A DNA stretch of 64,000 nt from Amylostereum areolatum (taxonomy: Eukaryota; Basidiomycota; Agaricomycetes; Russulales; Stereaceae). Shown in pieces: positions 1-11,725 of this stretch (the first letter of the stretch is position 1; each line of letters opens with the position of its first letter). The position numbers and the translations under genes are program-made. Below the pieces are notes generated by a model, which did not search any database, had not been told where the DNA came from, and saw only the letters and a program-made list of their open reading frames with translations. The DNA lies in assembly GCA_012932865.1 (NCBI GenBank), contig SAXG01000001.1, forward strand, positions 2,283,693 to 2,347,692, given 5' to 3'.

Positions 1-3000
1 CTATAAAACACCAAGAACGTCAGCACCGGTCCGACTAAACAAGAAAGGTCCACGGCTCACTCGTAGTAGGTCTGCACGTCGTGTCCGTCCATGACCAAGA
101 CATCACCCTGGCCAAGCGTCAGTAAGCCACGACTGAGTGACATAGTAGAACGCACATACGTGCTTGAGCGCAATAGTCAGCGCCGTCTTTCGTAACGCAG
201 GCGATGTCGCGTGTTGAGGATGCAGTCTGAAGTGCATGAGCGCAACGGAGCCCAAGGAGAGTGATGCTACGACAGGCCCTAGCCCACGTTCGCTGTCGCT
301 GTGGAACTGGTGGACCCCGATGGAAAAACTTAGCGAATGAAACCAGAGAGGAATGTATCAGGAAGACTCACGGCCATCTTTTGGCGCTCCATATAAGCTG
401 CGCTTAGCACCTCATTGAAAGGTATTTTGCGGCCAAGGGCGTGGCGGATGCGACGTTTCATGAGCCTGAGCGCGTGTCTTACGGCTGAAGGCCCGTCTTC
501 GAGAGGTACTGTGCGACCTGCACCTCCAACGTACTGATACGGATACATCAATGATCGTAAAATAACTCCGAGAGAAAATACGCCAACTTTGTAAGGCGCA
601 CCAGCTGAAGAACGAGATCAGCGGGTAGAGCGAAGACGGAAGGCGAATTGACGTACTGTTTTGCGAGAAGTAATTGGTTAAAAGCTCGCCGCGACCTAGC
701 AGGACATGATTAGGAGGGTCACGCGCTATACCCACCAAATAACGTACAACGATGCTGATGCATAGACATCAGAATCGGGTTAGCTAACTGATCACGGGGG
801 AAAACGCACAGCTCTCATGGGCCACCTTCGGAAGTCGATCTCCCCTTTGTTCGCCATCTCCTGGTACTCGGAGAAGATACCATTGGCTTTTCCATTCGTA
901 AGAACACTCCCGGGTATGATGTGAATCTTGCCCCGGTTGTGAGGTAGGGTGAATGTTTGAACCATCAACCGCCTATTTTCACCATCCTCCTTGAAAGTGA
1001 TGAATCTTGTCGGCTCAGCCCAAATGCCTGTCCAAGGGTCGGCTCAGGAAAAGCGTGAGGGTTTGGGTCCAACATACCTGATCCGCGAGTAATCGTGTGG
1101 TCATAGAAGTCCAGCTTCGAGAGTTGCGTCCAGAATTGTTTGTGATCGCGTATCATCCCAGTCACGCGGTGAACAGCCTGAATCAAGTTATTTGATCGGT
1201 TGACGTTCTATGCGCAGAGAGACAAAGTCAACTCACGCGGCAGCCTTTGCATTCCCAACAGTCCCACCTCGCCCTGCATGTTCCATAAGCCCAATGTTCT
1301 GAGAAAAATGACGGACGGGTGTACCTGCTCGAGAGCCGACCGCACTTCCGACAATACATGCCCCTAGCGAATTGACGTGTCGTGACGACACCCCCGACGG
1401 AGTGACTAGGAGGCGGCGACGGCAAGAGTTTATCAGTGGTACAAGGATGGCCCTTGCGCACGGGTGCAGTGTCCAAGAACCGACGACTGTACTCGAGGTC
1501 CGAGGTGGGCATCTTCCCCTCGTGAATCCAGAAGGAAGGACACTTGGGCGTCAAACACATCCATCCGATTTCATACACCTGTATAGACGTTCTACAACAG
1601 CGGTCGCATCTCTGTTCGTTTGGCAAGGCAGAGAAGGGCCTAGAGGATACGGTGAGAATGGTCTCCGGTACAAAAAGGTTGGGTGATCACGTACAAGAAT
1701 ACTTCGCCTGTTTCTTCGTTCTTCACCACGGCGGGAGATGCTTCACCTTGACTCTGAGGACCGACGGTGCCTTTACCGGTCATCAGTTACTATCAGGGAA
1801 AGCGAAACACCGATTTGAGGACACACCCTTACTTTGAGGCCGCATACACCACCAAGGGTCGCCTTGTTCTTCGCACCACTGGAAGGCAAACTTGAACCGG
1901 AACGACCTTGCTCCCATTCTCTTCCACATGCTGACACTCCGCTACAATCATGGAGCCCGTCAACTTGGATCCAAGGTAGCACGAGTAAAGCAACCTACCC
2001 CAAGCATTTGTGATCCAGTAGAAACCCAGAACAACGTATGTATAACCAGCAGCGGTGAGGTCATACGGGAAAAGCGCGTATTTATCGTCAGCCAGGAGGA
2101 CTAGGGGGCGGCGAGAGTAGTAGTTGTTTAGCAGGGCCCGGACGGACTTGTCTTCGGAGCTTTGGTCGGTCGCCGCTTCTCTTTCCATCCGGCCATTGTG
2201 CGTGTGGAAAGCTTCAGCCTTGCCTCCACTAGTTCATCATGGATGAGGTATGGTATGGTAGAGAACGGGGGAAGTCCTTACCCATGCGAGATGATGAGAC
2301 GACCCTCACGATGGAACTTGTCGCGGCTACGGTGGATGGAAAGAGTAAGCAAAGCAGCACCAAAATGATGAAAACCGAGACAACGAACCTCGAAGAGAAG
2401 GCACTGAGCAAGTAGCCCCTTGCCACATCCTTGTTGAAGTAGACCCCGCCTTGGTAACTCCGGAAGTGATCGTAGGATTCGCAAACCTCCTGTCGAGACT
2501 ACACAAGAACAACGAATTAGTCACTACTGTCCCCCCTATACCCAAACGCACGCGACATACTTGTGCCCACACATGTGGCTTGAGGACCTTTGGAAGCGCC
2601 TCCTTCTTCGGGGGCGGCAGCGTTGGCGGGGGCTCTACAGAATCGACCACAAAAATTCGCAATTCATCGTCCGGGAGCTCCACCGTAGCCTGGTCATCCG
2701 TCTCTGCTTCCACTTCGAACTCATCGACTGGTATGTGTCGGATATCCTTCTTATGGTGGTGATGTTCTTGTGCACCTGCTCCAATTTCTTGCATTTTCGC
2801 CTCAATGACCGGCAGACTGCCCCTCTCCTCGCGGACGGTCTTCGGGCGAAGAAAGCGGCTCAGAAGCGGTTTCTTGATAGTAGGCCTTGGCTGTATGGGA
2901 TGCCCGTACTGTACCATTTCCGTAGAAGGGAGAAGGTTGATGTGGATTTTCCCGGGTGCCAGTGCGGGATGCTCCTGCCCGCGTTTGCGTTTTGCCGAGC

Positions 3001-4344
3001 TTGAGTCGAGTGGGGGATTCTTCCTAAACGATAGCCCCCCTGGGAAAACCGACTTCACCTCGTGAATACGTCCCGGAACGACCGTGTCGCTTTCAGCTCT
3101 GTCCGGAAGTAAGTCGAACGGAACCGTTCCATGGCAGTAGTTCGAAGGGACATGCTCGGGGTATGAGTAGTGCAGGCGTGAGCGTTTCACTGGAGGTTCG
3201 TTATCCACTTTGTTCGTCTTCTTTTTCCCCTGGGAGCGTACGTTGGAGGTTTTAGGGCGCGGCGGCGCCCTGGGATGATTGGAGCCCCAAGGAGGCGGAG
3301 GTACGGTAGCCAGCTGCTCTGTCCTGGACGTGAGGGAAGTGGAGGCTGATGCCGACGCCGACGCCGACTGTCCTGCAGCCGAAAGAAAGACAGAATCTGC
3401 CGAGGAGCGTCGACCAGTCACTGAAGGGTATGTGCACGTTTCCTTGGAAGGGTTCATGAAGAATTCGGTTTGCGAACGTTTCTTCGAATCCAACTTCGAG
3501 CCGACTGAAGTGACAGCTTGAGGGCCTGGCAAATGTGCGCCGTGAGCATGCATACCGGAACTATTGACATCAACCACGTACTGGAAGGAAATATCAAAAG
3601 TGGTGTTGGATTGCAAAATACCCGAAGTGTGGCGTCCGCGTTATCCACCTCCGTCTTTATAGGGGCCTCACCCTCCGCGCCATCCTGCCCAGAGTCTCCA
3701 ACACGCTGCTTTTTCTTCGTCTTCCTACCCGCGCCTGCGGTTGAAGGGACTTCTACGACACTCAGGTCTTCTTGCTCGACAGATGTCCAACGCACGGGAT
3801 GGAGTGAGAATACTGACGTCACCGGTCTTCGTTCAGTGGACTGATCACTGTAGGAACGTGGGTTCGGGAGGGCGTGTCGGTTGCGAGTAGGAGTATCAGG
3901 AGGACTCGGGGTACGTGCGGCCTTCCTCTTTGAAGACACCGCATGTTTAGAAGGTTCGCACGCATCGACCTCTACGAAGTCAACAGAGGTCACGTCCACG
4001 AGCGTCGAAACCGAACCTGGGCTGTTGACGAGCGTAGAATGGGACGACGAGGGGGTAGACATGAAAAAAGTGTCATCAGAGACGAGCGTCGATGATGACG
4101 AGGGAGCAAAATTAGCGTGGGCACCATCAGTCAGTTCAGCTTTATACATCCCGTTGTCTTCAATTGTCTCCGAGGGACCGTGTTCCGCAGAAGCACCGCG
4201 CGCTTTCGACTTGTCATTCATGCGGGCCTCCTTCCTTCTGGTCTTCTTGTTCAACTCTTGCTGGGACTTGGAGGTTACTTCCGTCGGTGAGGCTGGGATA
4301 TCCTCCGCCTTGATCGCTACTTCTTGATCTTCTACTTTCGGCAT
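1..4344 (-). CDS. AlkB-like 2OG-Fe(II) oxygenase domain protein (3' end outside window)
   Basis: Large multi-exon minus-strand gene. The N-terminal exon (4344 to about 3624) is acidic, Ser/Thr-rich and low complexity, suggesting a disordered nuclear-type region. A 41-nt intron (3583-3623) leads to a second disordered exon. The conserved part then runs through segments such as SRQEVCESYDHFRSYQGGVY and RRPLVLLADDKYALFPYDL, a Cys-rich segment (1626-1228) with CxxC pairs, and the double-stranded beta-helix core: PYQYVGG (about 540), FNEVLSAAYMERQKMA, then FHSDSE carrying the iron-binding H-x-D pair, then GDVLVMDGHDVQTYYE (about 115-68). The distal iron His should be in the next exon: the last visible intron ends exactly at position 1, so the final exon lies left of the window. 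Known for the family: Fe(II)/2-oxoglutarate-dependent oxidative demethylation; the substrate of these long fungal forms is not clear. Start chosen at MPKVEDQEV; a Met at 4422 is also in frame. Confidence 0.85.
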
Positions 4345-4403
4345 GACGCGGTTATTTGGAGACTTGCATGCACCTCCACGCGCTGCGAACAAGGAAAGCA
4401 CGC

Positions 4404-4974
4404 TCACATGGTCAGCGCCCACTCTAATAATGAGAATAGACTGGTCCGCGCACCTTTCTTACCGAGACCTCTGGACGGCTTCTCGCGCTCTGCACAACCC
4501 CATTTCTCCCGCGCGTCCATGAGCACCTTCCTGGCATTACTCTTGTTGTTGATGAACATCTCCCAGTGGAAATTGACGAAGACCAGCAAGTTTTGTTGGG
4601 ACCATTTTAGCACGTTTTCATGCGGTGACTCGTCCCTCCCTGCGCGTATCAACCAGTCGTTCGCATCTGTGAACTGCATACACAGTCAGCACCATCGCAC
4701 CGAAGAGTGTTGGCAGGAGACTCGCCGCCTTTTTGGAGTCTTTTATTTCTTCCAGGAGAGGCATGCGCATTTTTTCGGTAAGTCGCACTGATCGCATGGA
4801 GGACTTCCACATAAGGAACTTTGAGGCCAATGGCTCGGTGCGGAGCAGGCTGCGGTCCTGTAACAGCAACCACGGCTCCACACTCATGGTCGGCACGAGT
4901 GATGAGGATGGTTGGGGAGGGCACTCGGTGCCAAGGGGAGAGGTGAAGGTGGCGGGCATCGGGGCGGGAGCCAC
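4404..4974 (-). CDS. Doubtful small hypothetical gene
   Basis: Two overlapping minus-strand frames could make one short protein. The first (from 4974) includes a hydrophobic stretch, SLLPTLFGAMVLTVYAV. The second (from 4679) reads MQFTDANDWLIRAGRDES and continues with a Lys/Arg-rich tail to a stop at 4404. The two can be joined only by one +1 shift near 4680 or an unseen intron. A TATA-like string (tatata, about 4990) lies close upstream. I recognise no family. It may be noncoding spacer between the AlkB-like gene and the ATP synthase gene; there is no good gene on either strand of 4345-5407 otherwise. Confidence 0.2.
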
Positions 4975-5407
4975 GTTCCATGGCCTCCGCTATATAAGCC
5001 CGTCCGACGGCGCCCTCAGGGCAACAATAAGCGAAGATCAATACCGCGGCGTGTGACTCCACTCCAGTGGCCATTGAATAACGACATCGAACGTTGTCTC
5101 ACGTCGCGCTTCGTGAATCCGTAGACGGAACGTGGTTGAAAGAGGAAGAAGGGCGCAAAAATCCTTCCACGCGTGGCCACAAAAAAGGCTAGCCGCATTC
5201 CACTCAGAAAGTTACTTACGGTCAACTGAGTTGACGGTCAAGTGTATGCTATTCCGACGGACTCCGAAGAAGTCGTACGCGTCTGTGAACACACAACTCG
5301 AAGTGGAAAAGCGCCTTGCAGCTCTAGAATGGGATGTATATGCTCGTATATGCGGGGTCTACGCGGTACGCACACGGCGCGGGAATCCACGACAGACGCG
5401 AATCCGT

Positions 5408-6094
5408 TTATTTTGAGCCGAGAGCGGCCTGCAGCGCCTCATACACATCCGCCTCGATACGCGCTTCAGCCTTGACCTCCTCCGAACCGCTGCCCGCTAG
5501 TACCTTCTGCGCCTCCGCCAAGTTCGCACGAATAGCCTGACCCAGGAAACCCCGTCGTTAGACAAACGCAGAGACCAGAGATAAAAGGAACGCACCTCGG
5601 GAGAGAATTCTTCGAGCGGGGCAGCCTCAATAGCGTTGATGGTGAGGGTGTTGTTCGGGTGCACGTTCGCGAAGCCGCCGGAGACTGATACACAGGAAAG
5701 AGTGAGCAGATGTAAAGACTTCGAATGACAGAGTACACACCGAACCACTTCTTGGACGCACTTCCGGACTCGATGACCTCGACGACGCCAGCGCGGAGGG
5801 GCTCGATGGATGGAACGTGGTTGGCGAGGATACCCATGTCACCCGTCGCCGCGGCGATGTTTACTTGCACGACATCCTGAGACGTGAAGATGGCCTACAA
5901 AACAGACACCCACACGGTCCCTTCGTGAACACCTCTGTCCTCTACACGCGCGGAGTTTGACGGAAACACACCTGGTGGGGAAGAACGAGCGAAAGCTTGA
6001 TCTTGTCTGAGACCTCGGCGTAGCCACGACGACCGAGCGCGAAGGACCGAGGGGCACGTCGGGCGGCAGAGGAGACGAAACGGAGAGCAGACAT
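5408..6094 (-). CDS. ATP16: Mitochondrial F1-ATP synthase delta subunit
   Basis: Four exons (6094-5972, 5894-5741, 5684-5596, 5536-5408) give 164 residues in clean frame, the usual length for this subunit (equivalent to bacterial epsilon). The N-terminus MSALRFVSSAARRAPRSFA is an Arg/Ser/Ala-rich mitochondrial presequence. The beta-sandwich domain is recognised from ATGDMGILANHVPSIEPLRA and VHPNNTLTINAIEAAPLEEF. The C-terminal helical hairpin reads AIRANLAEAQKVLAG to the end. It sits in the central stalk of F1 and couples rotor to catalytic head. It is head-to-head with the first Ohr gene, 287 bp apart, so the two mitochondrial genes may share a promoter. Confidence 0.95.
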
Positions 6095-6381
6095 GGCTGT
6101 GGAAATGGGATGGGAGTGCGGGCTTTCTCGTCGACGCGGCCAAGCGCTGTCCGCTATACTCGGGAGATGCCGGAAACCCCACGTGCGAGCAAATGCCGAC
6201 CTTTGCCGAGGCAGGTGGCACCGTGGCGGCGTGGCGGGAAGCCCGATGCGTCGATGACGCCCACCTCGATGCCCGCCGCGACCTTGACGTCGCTCACAAC
6301 CTCAAGCCCCTATATGTCTGCTTCGATGCTTATATCCCCGCAGGCAAGGAAAGGCGGGACGCATATATTCTTCACCCCATC
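6095..6381. promoter_or_regulatory. Shared upstream region of ATP16 and the first Ohr gene
   Basis: This 287-bp gap separates two divergent start codons and must hold both promoters. A TATA-like stretch (tatatgtctg, about 6311) and another (catatattc, about 6361) are visible, the second very close to the Ohr start. No other element was recognised. Confidence 0.45.
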
Positions 6382-7050
6382 ATGAACGCCCTCCTCAAAG
6401 GTTCCCGCTTCCTCCACGCGCCAACCCTGTCCGCATCATGGTCCCGACGCACGATAATGACGATCGAGAAGCCTATTGTGCGTCTCTTTATTTTTCGCCA
6501 AAAGAGAAGTATAACTGAATCTACGCTCAGTCACTACACAGCACACGCTGTCTCCCGCAGGACGCGACGGCATTGTCAAGTCTGACGACGATTGCGGCCT
6601 CGAGTTACACCTCGGGACGCCCAAGTCCCTCGGCGGGGCTGGTGACGGAAATAACCCGGAGCAGCTCTTCGTCATGGGCTACGCAGGTGCGTCTCTCTTT
6701 TTATCTACCCTCGTCGCTGATCGCCAACCACGTCGATGCAGCGTGTTTCCTCACTTCCATGCAGATCGCCGCAGGAAGTATGGGCCGTACGCACGACGTT
6801 AGAAAAGCCGTTGTTTACACGGATGTACACATGGGGAAGCCCGAAGGTCAGGACGGGTACGCTCTCGCGGTCGATATCAAGGTGGAGGGCGTCGACCAAG
6901 ACATCATTGATGAGGGACACAAGGTGCGTCCGCCTGCGATCTTCCCTCCTCGTTCCCAGGAATGAACGTCTCGTCATGTTTCATCTCCAGATGTGTCCCT
7001 ACAGCCGCATGATTGGTAGTGGGGCCGTGGTCAACGTCACGAAAGTTTGA
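6382..7050 (+). CDS. Organic hydroperoxide resistance (Ohr/OsmC) protein, tandem copy 1
   Basis: Four exons (6382-6477, 6542-6686, 6742-6923, 6991-7050) encode 160 residues. An Arg/Ser-rich N-terminus (MNALLKGSRFLHAP...) looks like a mitochondrial presequence. The Ohr core follows: GRDG, a family-typical NPEQLFVMGYA carrying the conserved Glu, the first catalytic Cys in AACF, and the second in MCPYS near the C-terminus. Ohr enzymes reduce organic and fatty-acid hydroperoxides using this Cys pair, recharged by lipoylated proteins. The intron positions and phases match the two paralogues downstream exactly. All catalytic residues are present, so it should be active; mitochondrial location is inferred. 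Confidence 0.9.
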
Positions 7051-7356
7051 AGTGTGTCGAGTACGTTGAACTGTGCCTGCCAGGTTTGTGTATGAACTAT
7101 CCATTCGTGCAAGCAACTCGTACCCACCCAGTGCCTCGCGCCCAGCACGCGGGTGGAGTATACTCGAAACGTCCCGTTTGTGAACCGTCGAGGTGGTTCC
7201 TGGAAACCCCACGATTGCGACGCCACCGACGACATTGACCCATCCAAGCGTGGCCAAGGTAATCGCCGAGCGATGACCTCATCGACGCCATTCGAGCTCT
7301 TCGGAATCGTTATCCCTCCATGGCCACGATCACCATAGCCTCCGAGCAACGCAACA

Positions 7357-7367
7357 GATATATAAGG
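7357..7367 (+). promoter_or_regulatory. TATA-like box of Ohr copy 2
   Basis: The string gatatataagg lies 103 bp before the start codon, followed by a C/T-rich stretch typical of fungal transcription start regions. Confidence 0.5.
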
Positions 7368-7469
7368 ACCTTTCTCCCCTTTCCCATACCCTTCCCCATA
7401 TTCCTGTCTTCGCGAAACCTACACCCCCCCTAAACCTATCCCTTTAGCCAGCCCTACCTCTCCTTCAGC

Positions 7470-8149
7470 ATGCCTCCACTGTCAAGAATATCTACTGCCA
7501 GTCGTGCCGTCATAACGGCAACGCGCGCGCGGAAAGCTCCTTTACTCAAGATGCGCCGTCCAGCGCGCGGACCAGCCCTCTTAACGCGTGTCGTACGTTT
7601 GCCCAAATTATTTCATGAGCTTTGTTTCATCGTTCTTATAGCACACCGCAAGGGCTACCGCGGATGCAGAGGGGCGATGCGGTCACGTCGTATCTACAGG
7701 CGACCATCCTCTCGATTTAAAGATGAGCACCCCCCGAGGGATGGGCGGGAAAGAAGATGGACAGAACCCAGAGCAGCTTTTCGCTGCTAGCTACGCCAGT
7801 ACGCCCGCCCTCCCCACCTTCATCCACAATACTCAACATCTCTTGTAGCGTGCTTCGCAAACACCCTCCAGCAAGAGGCCGCACGTTTGAACCGGAAAGA
7901 CGCCGTACGCGACGCGAGAACGAACGCGACCGTCTCCCTGGGCCAGCCTGTTGATCGCGATGGTTTCGGTCTCGAGATCGAGCTGCACGTAGAGGGTGTC
8001 GACGATGATGCGGTGATCGAAGCCGCGCACAAGGTCTGTTTCTTTCTGTCGCTCTCCCACCAGACAATGTCATCAAACCGGCCCCGTAGATGTGTCCTTA
8101 TAGTCGTCTTACGCGGGAAGGCGCTACCGTGCGCATCACGAAATCCTAA
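7470..8149 (+). CDS. Organic hydroperoxide resistance (Ohr/OsmC) protein, tandem copy 2
   Basis: Exons 7470-7592, 7642-7798, 7849-8033 and 8090-8149 give 174 residues, the longest of the three because the Arg-rich N-terminal extension is longer. Core motifs are NPEQLFAASYA, the peroxidatic Cys in TCFAN, and the resolving Cys in MCPYSRL. The family glycine/arginine loop reads GRCG, adding an extra Cys next to the Arg; copies 1 and 3 have Asp or Asn there. Splice sites are equivalent to those of copies 1 and 3. Its sequence has diverged more than the other two in the N-terminal half, so substrate range or localisation may differ (inference). Confidence 0.9.
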
Positions 8150-8630
8150 CCTTTTCGCTGGCCATGGAGTTCTCCATTTCTCTGTCGCTTTCTAATATAA
8201 CATGGAACGAACAGATCCACACGGCTTGACACGGACCTGATCTTTCGTTGCGATTTATATGCGTGTACGACTATTTAGTACGACGCAATGCGCGCCATGT
8301 ATATGCCAGCATCTTACTACTGCTGCCGTATAGTATTCAGCCCATAGGAATTTTGTAATCGCGCCGTTTGCCTCCTCCTCTTCTACGTGGTCTGAGAACG
8401 ATCCACCTGCTCTCCGTTTGTGTCCTCTTTTCTCGGGCAGATTTTGAAGCACACGGACTTGGCGCCCTCCAACGGATTCCAAAGCGTCTACGTGACCGCG
8501 CGTGATGCTCAGTCATCCTGGCTCTTTTCTCTCCGTCGACCCACCGGGACACGATGACCTCAGGCTCAGATTCAAATGGCTCACGAAAGGGGCCATCGCC
8601 GCGTTGTTCAACCCATAGCCGGTCGGAGGG

Positions 8631-8640
8631 TATATCTACG
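8631..8640 (+). promoter_or_regulatory. TATA-like box of Ohr copy 3
   Basis: The string tatatctacg occurs about 120 bp before the start codon of the third Ohr gene. Confidence 0.35.
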
Positions 8641-8711
8641 GGATGATCGCCATGAAATTCCCTGTACCTCCCACACCCTCGTCTTCTCTGCCTTTACCTT
8701 GACCAAGTCAC

Positions 8712-8746
8712 CAACACCACCACCACCACCACCACCACCACCACCA
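8712..8746 (+). repeat. (CCA)n microsatellite in the Ohr copy 3 leader
   Basis: About ten consecutive CCA/CAC triplets end 11 bp before the start codon, in the presumed 5' untranslated region. Length variation here could alter translation of the third Ohr gene (inference). Confidence 0.8.
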
Positions 8747-8756
8747 AACTATCACC

Positions 8757-9511
8757 ATGTCTGCTGCCTTCAGAACCGTTGCCCGCTCTGCTCTTCGCGC
8801 ACCCCCCACGTTCGTTCCCCGCCGTACGCTCGTTACGATCAAGGACCGTATCGTGCGTTCCCCTCCTCGCGCGGGCACTCTGACGTCGCTGACCACGCTC
8901 CGACCGCGTACTAGTACACCGCGACGGCCACCACTGGCAGCACCGGACGCAACGGCTATGTCTCCTCGCCGAATGAGAGGCCCCTCAAGCTCGACATGAG
9001 CATGCCGAAAGCGCTCGGCGGCGCTGAGAACGGACACAACCCCGAGCAGTTGTTTGCCATGGGCTACGCATGTACGGCTGACCATCCTTGCTCTCCTTTT
9101 CCTTCTCTCAGCTCCATGCTCGACATGTGCCCGCTCCCCCATCCGTCTTCGATTTCTCCGCTCTTTTAAAGAAAATCACTCATCCATTTCGCCTTCCCCA
9201 GCCTGCTTCTCCGGTGCGCTCAACCTCGCCGCCTTGCGCCTGAACAAGAAGGACGCCATCGCGAACGCCAAGATCCACGTCGACGTGCACCTTGGTAAGC
9301 TCGTCGAAGGCGAAGGATTCGGGCTTGAGGCCGAGATCAAGGTCGAGGGTGTGCAGGATGACGCGGTGCTCGAGTTGGCCCACCAAGTACGCTGTTTTTC
9401 TTGCCTCACTGCCTTCCGAAATTATCCGGGAACTGATTGTGCCCGGTGTAGGTCTGTCCGTACAGCGCCCTCATGCGCGAGGGCGCCGTCGTGAAGCTCA
9501 CCAAGTTGTAA
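8757..9511 (+). CDS. Organic hydroperoxide resistance (Ohr/OsmC) protein, tandem copy 3
   Basis: Exons 8757-8852, 8915-9071, 9202-9386 and 9452-9511 make a protein of about 165 residues. The N-terminus MSAAFRTVARSALRAPP is a strong mitochondrial-type presequence. The core is the most canonical of the three: YTATATTG, GRNGYV, NPEQLFAMGYA, SCFSGALNLAAL with the peroxidatic Cys, and VCPYSAL with the second Cys. The protein ends VKLTKL, as in bacterial Ohr. It is the last of three direct repeats and is convergent with the GH27 gene 281 bp away. Confidence 0.92.
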
Positions 9512-9792
9512 CTGTAGAATACCGCTGATTATACATTCAACTTCGTGCAGAGCTCTCGGCGTACTGCGAATGAGTTCATTGGACCTATTCTTCTCCTGAC
9601 TATGAGGCTGGATCAGGATAAAAAAACGGGTGTGCCAATGTCCACGGGGGCGGAGTAACCCACTTTGTGTGTGGTGAGGTGAGGACACCAACGCCATGAG
9701 CCATTCGCATTCAAGAAGTGCATTCCCCACACATCAACAATAATATAGAAGAATGTGCAACGACTTTCAGGCTTTGCGTATTTTCCTTCAGT

Positions 9793-11725
9793 TCACGACG
9801 GAATCACTAACACTGCAGCGGTGTCATGCGCATCGAGCGTCACGCTCCAACTCTCCTTGAAGGTGCCCACATCCTCTCCCGTCCACATGTCGTGAACGAC
9901 GAAGCTGCCCGTGCCGAGCCCTGGAACGTCAGAAAATTCAACGGTGAATGTGGACTTGGTGTCGTTTGTGTTGACGACGAAAACATGTGTGCCCTTGACC
10001 GACGCGCCGGCGTAGAGCTGCGGGGGGCTTGTGATGGAAGAGCCGAACGGCGTCGCAGGCGTACCGACCGTCGTGTCTTGCGAGAACGCGAGCAGCTCCT
10101 TGTTGGTGAGAATCGCCACTTCGTCCTTGGATAGTTGCGACAGCTGCATGAACGAGTCGTCAGATTCGTTCCTCCCGTGGATAAGAGACAGACGACGAAC
10201 GTCCGTGCCAATCAAAATGGGACTCTTCATGAACGCCCATACCGCGAAATGCGTGCGCTCCTCCTGAAGCGTGAGGTTCCCGTTCCCTATCTCCATCATG
10301 TCCATGTCGTTGTGCGCGAAGAAGTCGACGGTGTCCAGGTGTTGGGAGTTGATGGTCATAATCGACATAATGTAGTTCCAGTCGGGGCTCGCATCGCCAG
10401 ACATGCGCCAAGAATGACCCTGTACGCGAGAATTCGACGTTCAGGAGGAAATATACTTTGGACGCGGTCTCGACGTACAACGCGTGCTCCCCATTCCCAG
10501 ACGTGTGCAGTTCCCCATATGCAGAGTTCGAACTGCACAGGGACTGGACCGTTCGCGAGGGCAGCACTGTTGCAACCCACGGCATTAGACACTATTCTGG
10601 AAAAAAGTTGGTTTACGCACCCCATTTGACGGTAGCGGACAGCCGAATTCGAGTTGCTGGGAGATCTATAAGCGCATACAACCTTGAGGCCATCGTTGAG
10701 CACTTACTACCAATCGTCATCTTGTGGCGTCTACAAGGGTAAGTTGTCATGGGACAAATTGAGAGCAGGTAAGGAACCGCCCACTCACCGCAGTGTCTGT
10801 CCAGTTGGCAGGAATCGCGCAATTGTCTGTCATGCAGATCGATAAGCAGCTCCTCCGGGCGAAGTTGGATAAGTACGCACCATATTTCAGGTCTGCGGAC
10901 CCGTTGAAGGTCAACCACTCATAATGTAAGGACGAGAGGGTTTTGCGGAGTTACTCACAGTCGACACCCCATTCGGCCCATGCTGCAGCATCGATGTCCT
11001 CAAAGCCTAGAGAGCCAGGAAATCCTGCGCACGTCGTCGACCCTGCGTCACTGCAAAGCCATCCCGTGAGGTTTCGTTCGGTCATCTATCGATCGGTATG
11101 ACCCACCTATATATTCCGAGCTTTAGCCCCAAAGAGTGAACTTGGTCTGCGACGCCCTTTATCCCATCGGGAAACGTAGTTGCGTTGGGGACCTGACGTT
11201 GTGTAGTCGGGTCACGAGCACTTTCTAGCCAGCAGTCCTGTGTAGATATACCGGACGATATCATATTCAGAGTCACTCTGATGGAGGTGATATAGAACGT
11301 ACGTCGATGTTGACATACTCGTAGCCTACGTCCTTGAGTCCGAGATCGACGAAAGACTGCGCTGCCGCGAGGACCTTGTCCGCGTCGATGTCTATCGCAT
11401 CGTGAGAAATCGGACGATCACGACCTCTCCGAGTTTTTCGTACCGCAGTGGTATGCGTTCCAGGTATTCCAACTGACATATGTTCGTTTCGACCGTTAGC
11501 ATGATTCACGATGAAGCGAATGCAACCTACTTACCCGAGGGCGGGTAGGCGTCCAACTTTCGTGGACGGCGGAGCAGTTGGTGCCGTAGCAGGAAGTCCA
11601 GTGACGGATGCAGCTGCCGCAGGAATAAGGACGGGTGAGGCTGACGGAGTTACTCCCTGGGCCAGTGAAGAAAGAACAAGCTGGGATGCGGAAACAAGAG
11701 CCAGGAGCTTGGTGCATAAGAACAT
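9793..11725 (-). CDS. GH27 alpha-galactosidase, secreted
   Basis: Reconstructed across about ten introns in clean frame, roughly 480 residues. The start at 11725 gives a signal peptide ([20 protein letters not shown]), then a Ser/Pro/Ala-rich linker, then the GH27 barrel: [55 protein letters not shown] with the nucleophile Asp, and [11 protein letters not shown] with the acid/base Asp. The C-terminal beta-sandwich domain ends AVLVIPS. GH27 enzymes remove terminal alpha-1,6-galactose from melibiose-type sugars and galactomannans; here it would act outside the cell on plant polysaccharide. An in-frame Met at 11761 would spoil the signal peptide, so 11725 is preferred. Confidence 0.93.

Noticed and set aside
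4912..5416. Plus-strand ORFs following the TATA-like string near 4990
   Set aside because: Short, Arg-rich and overlapping in several frames; no splice pattern or family match.
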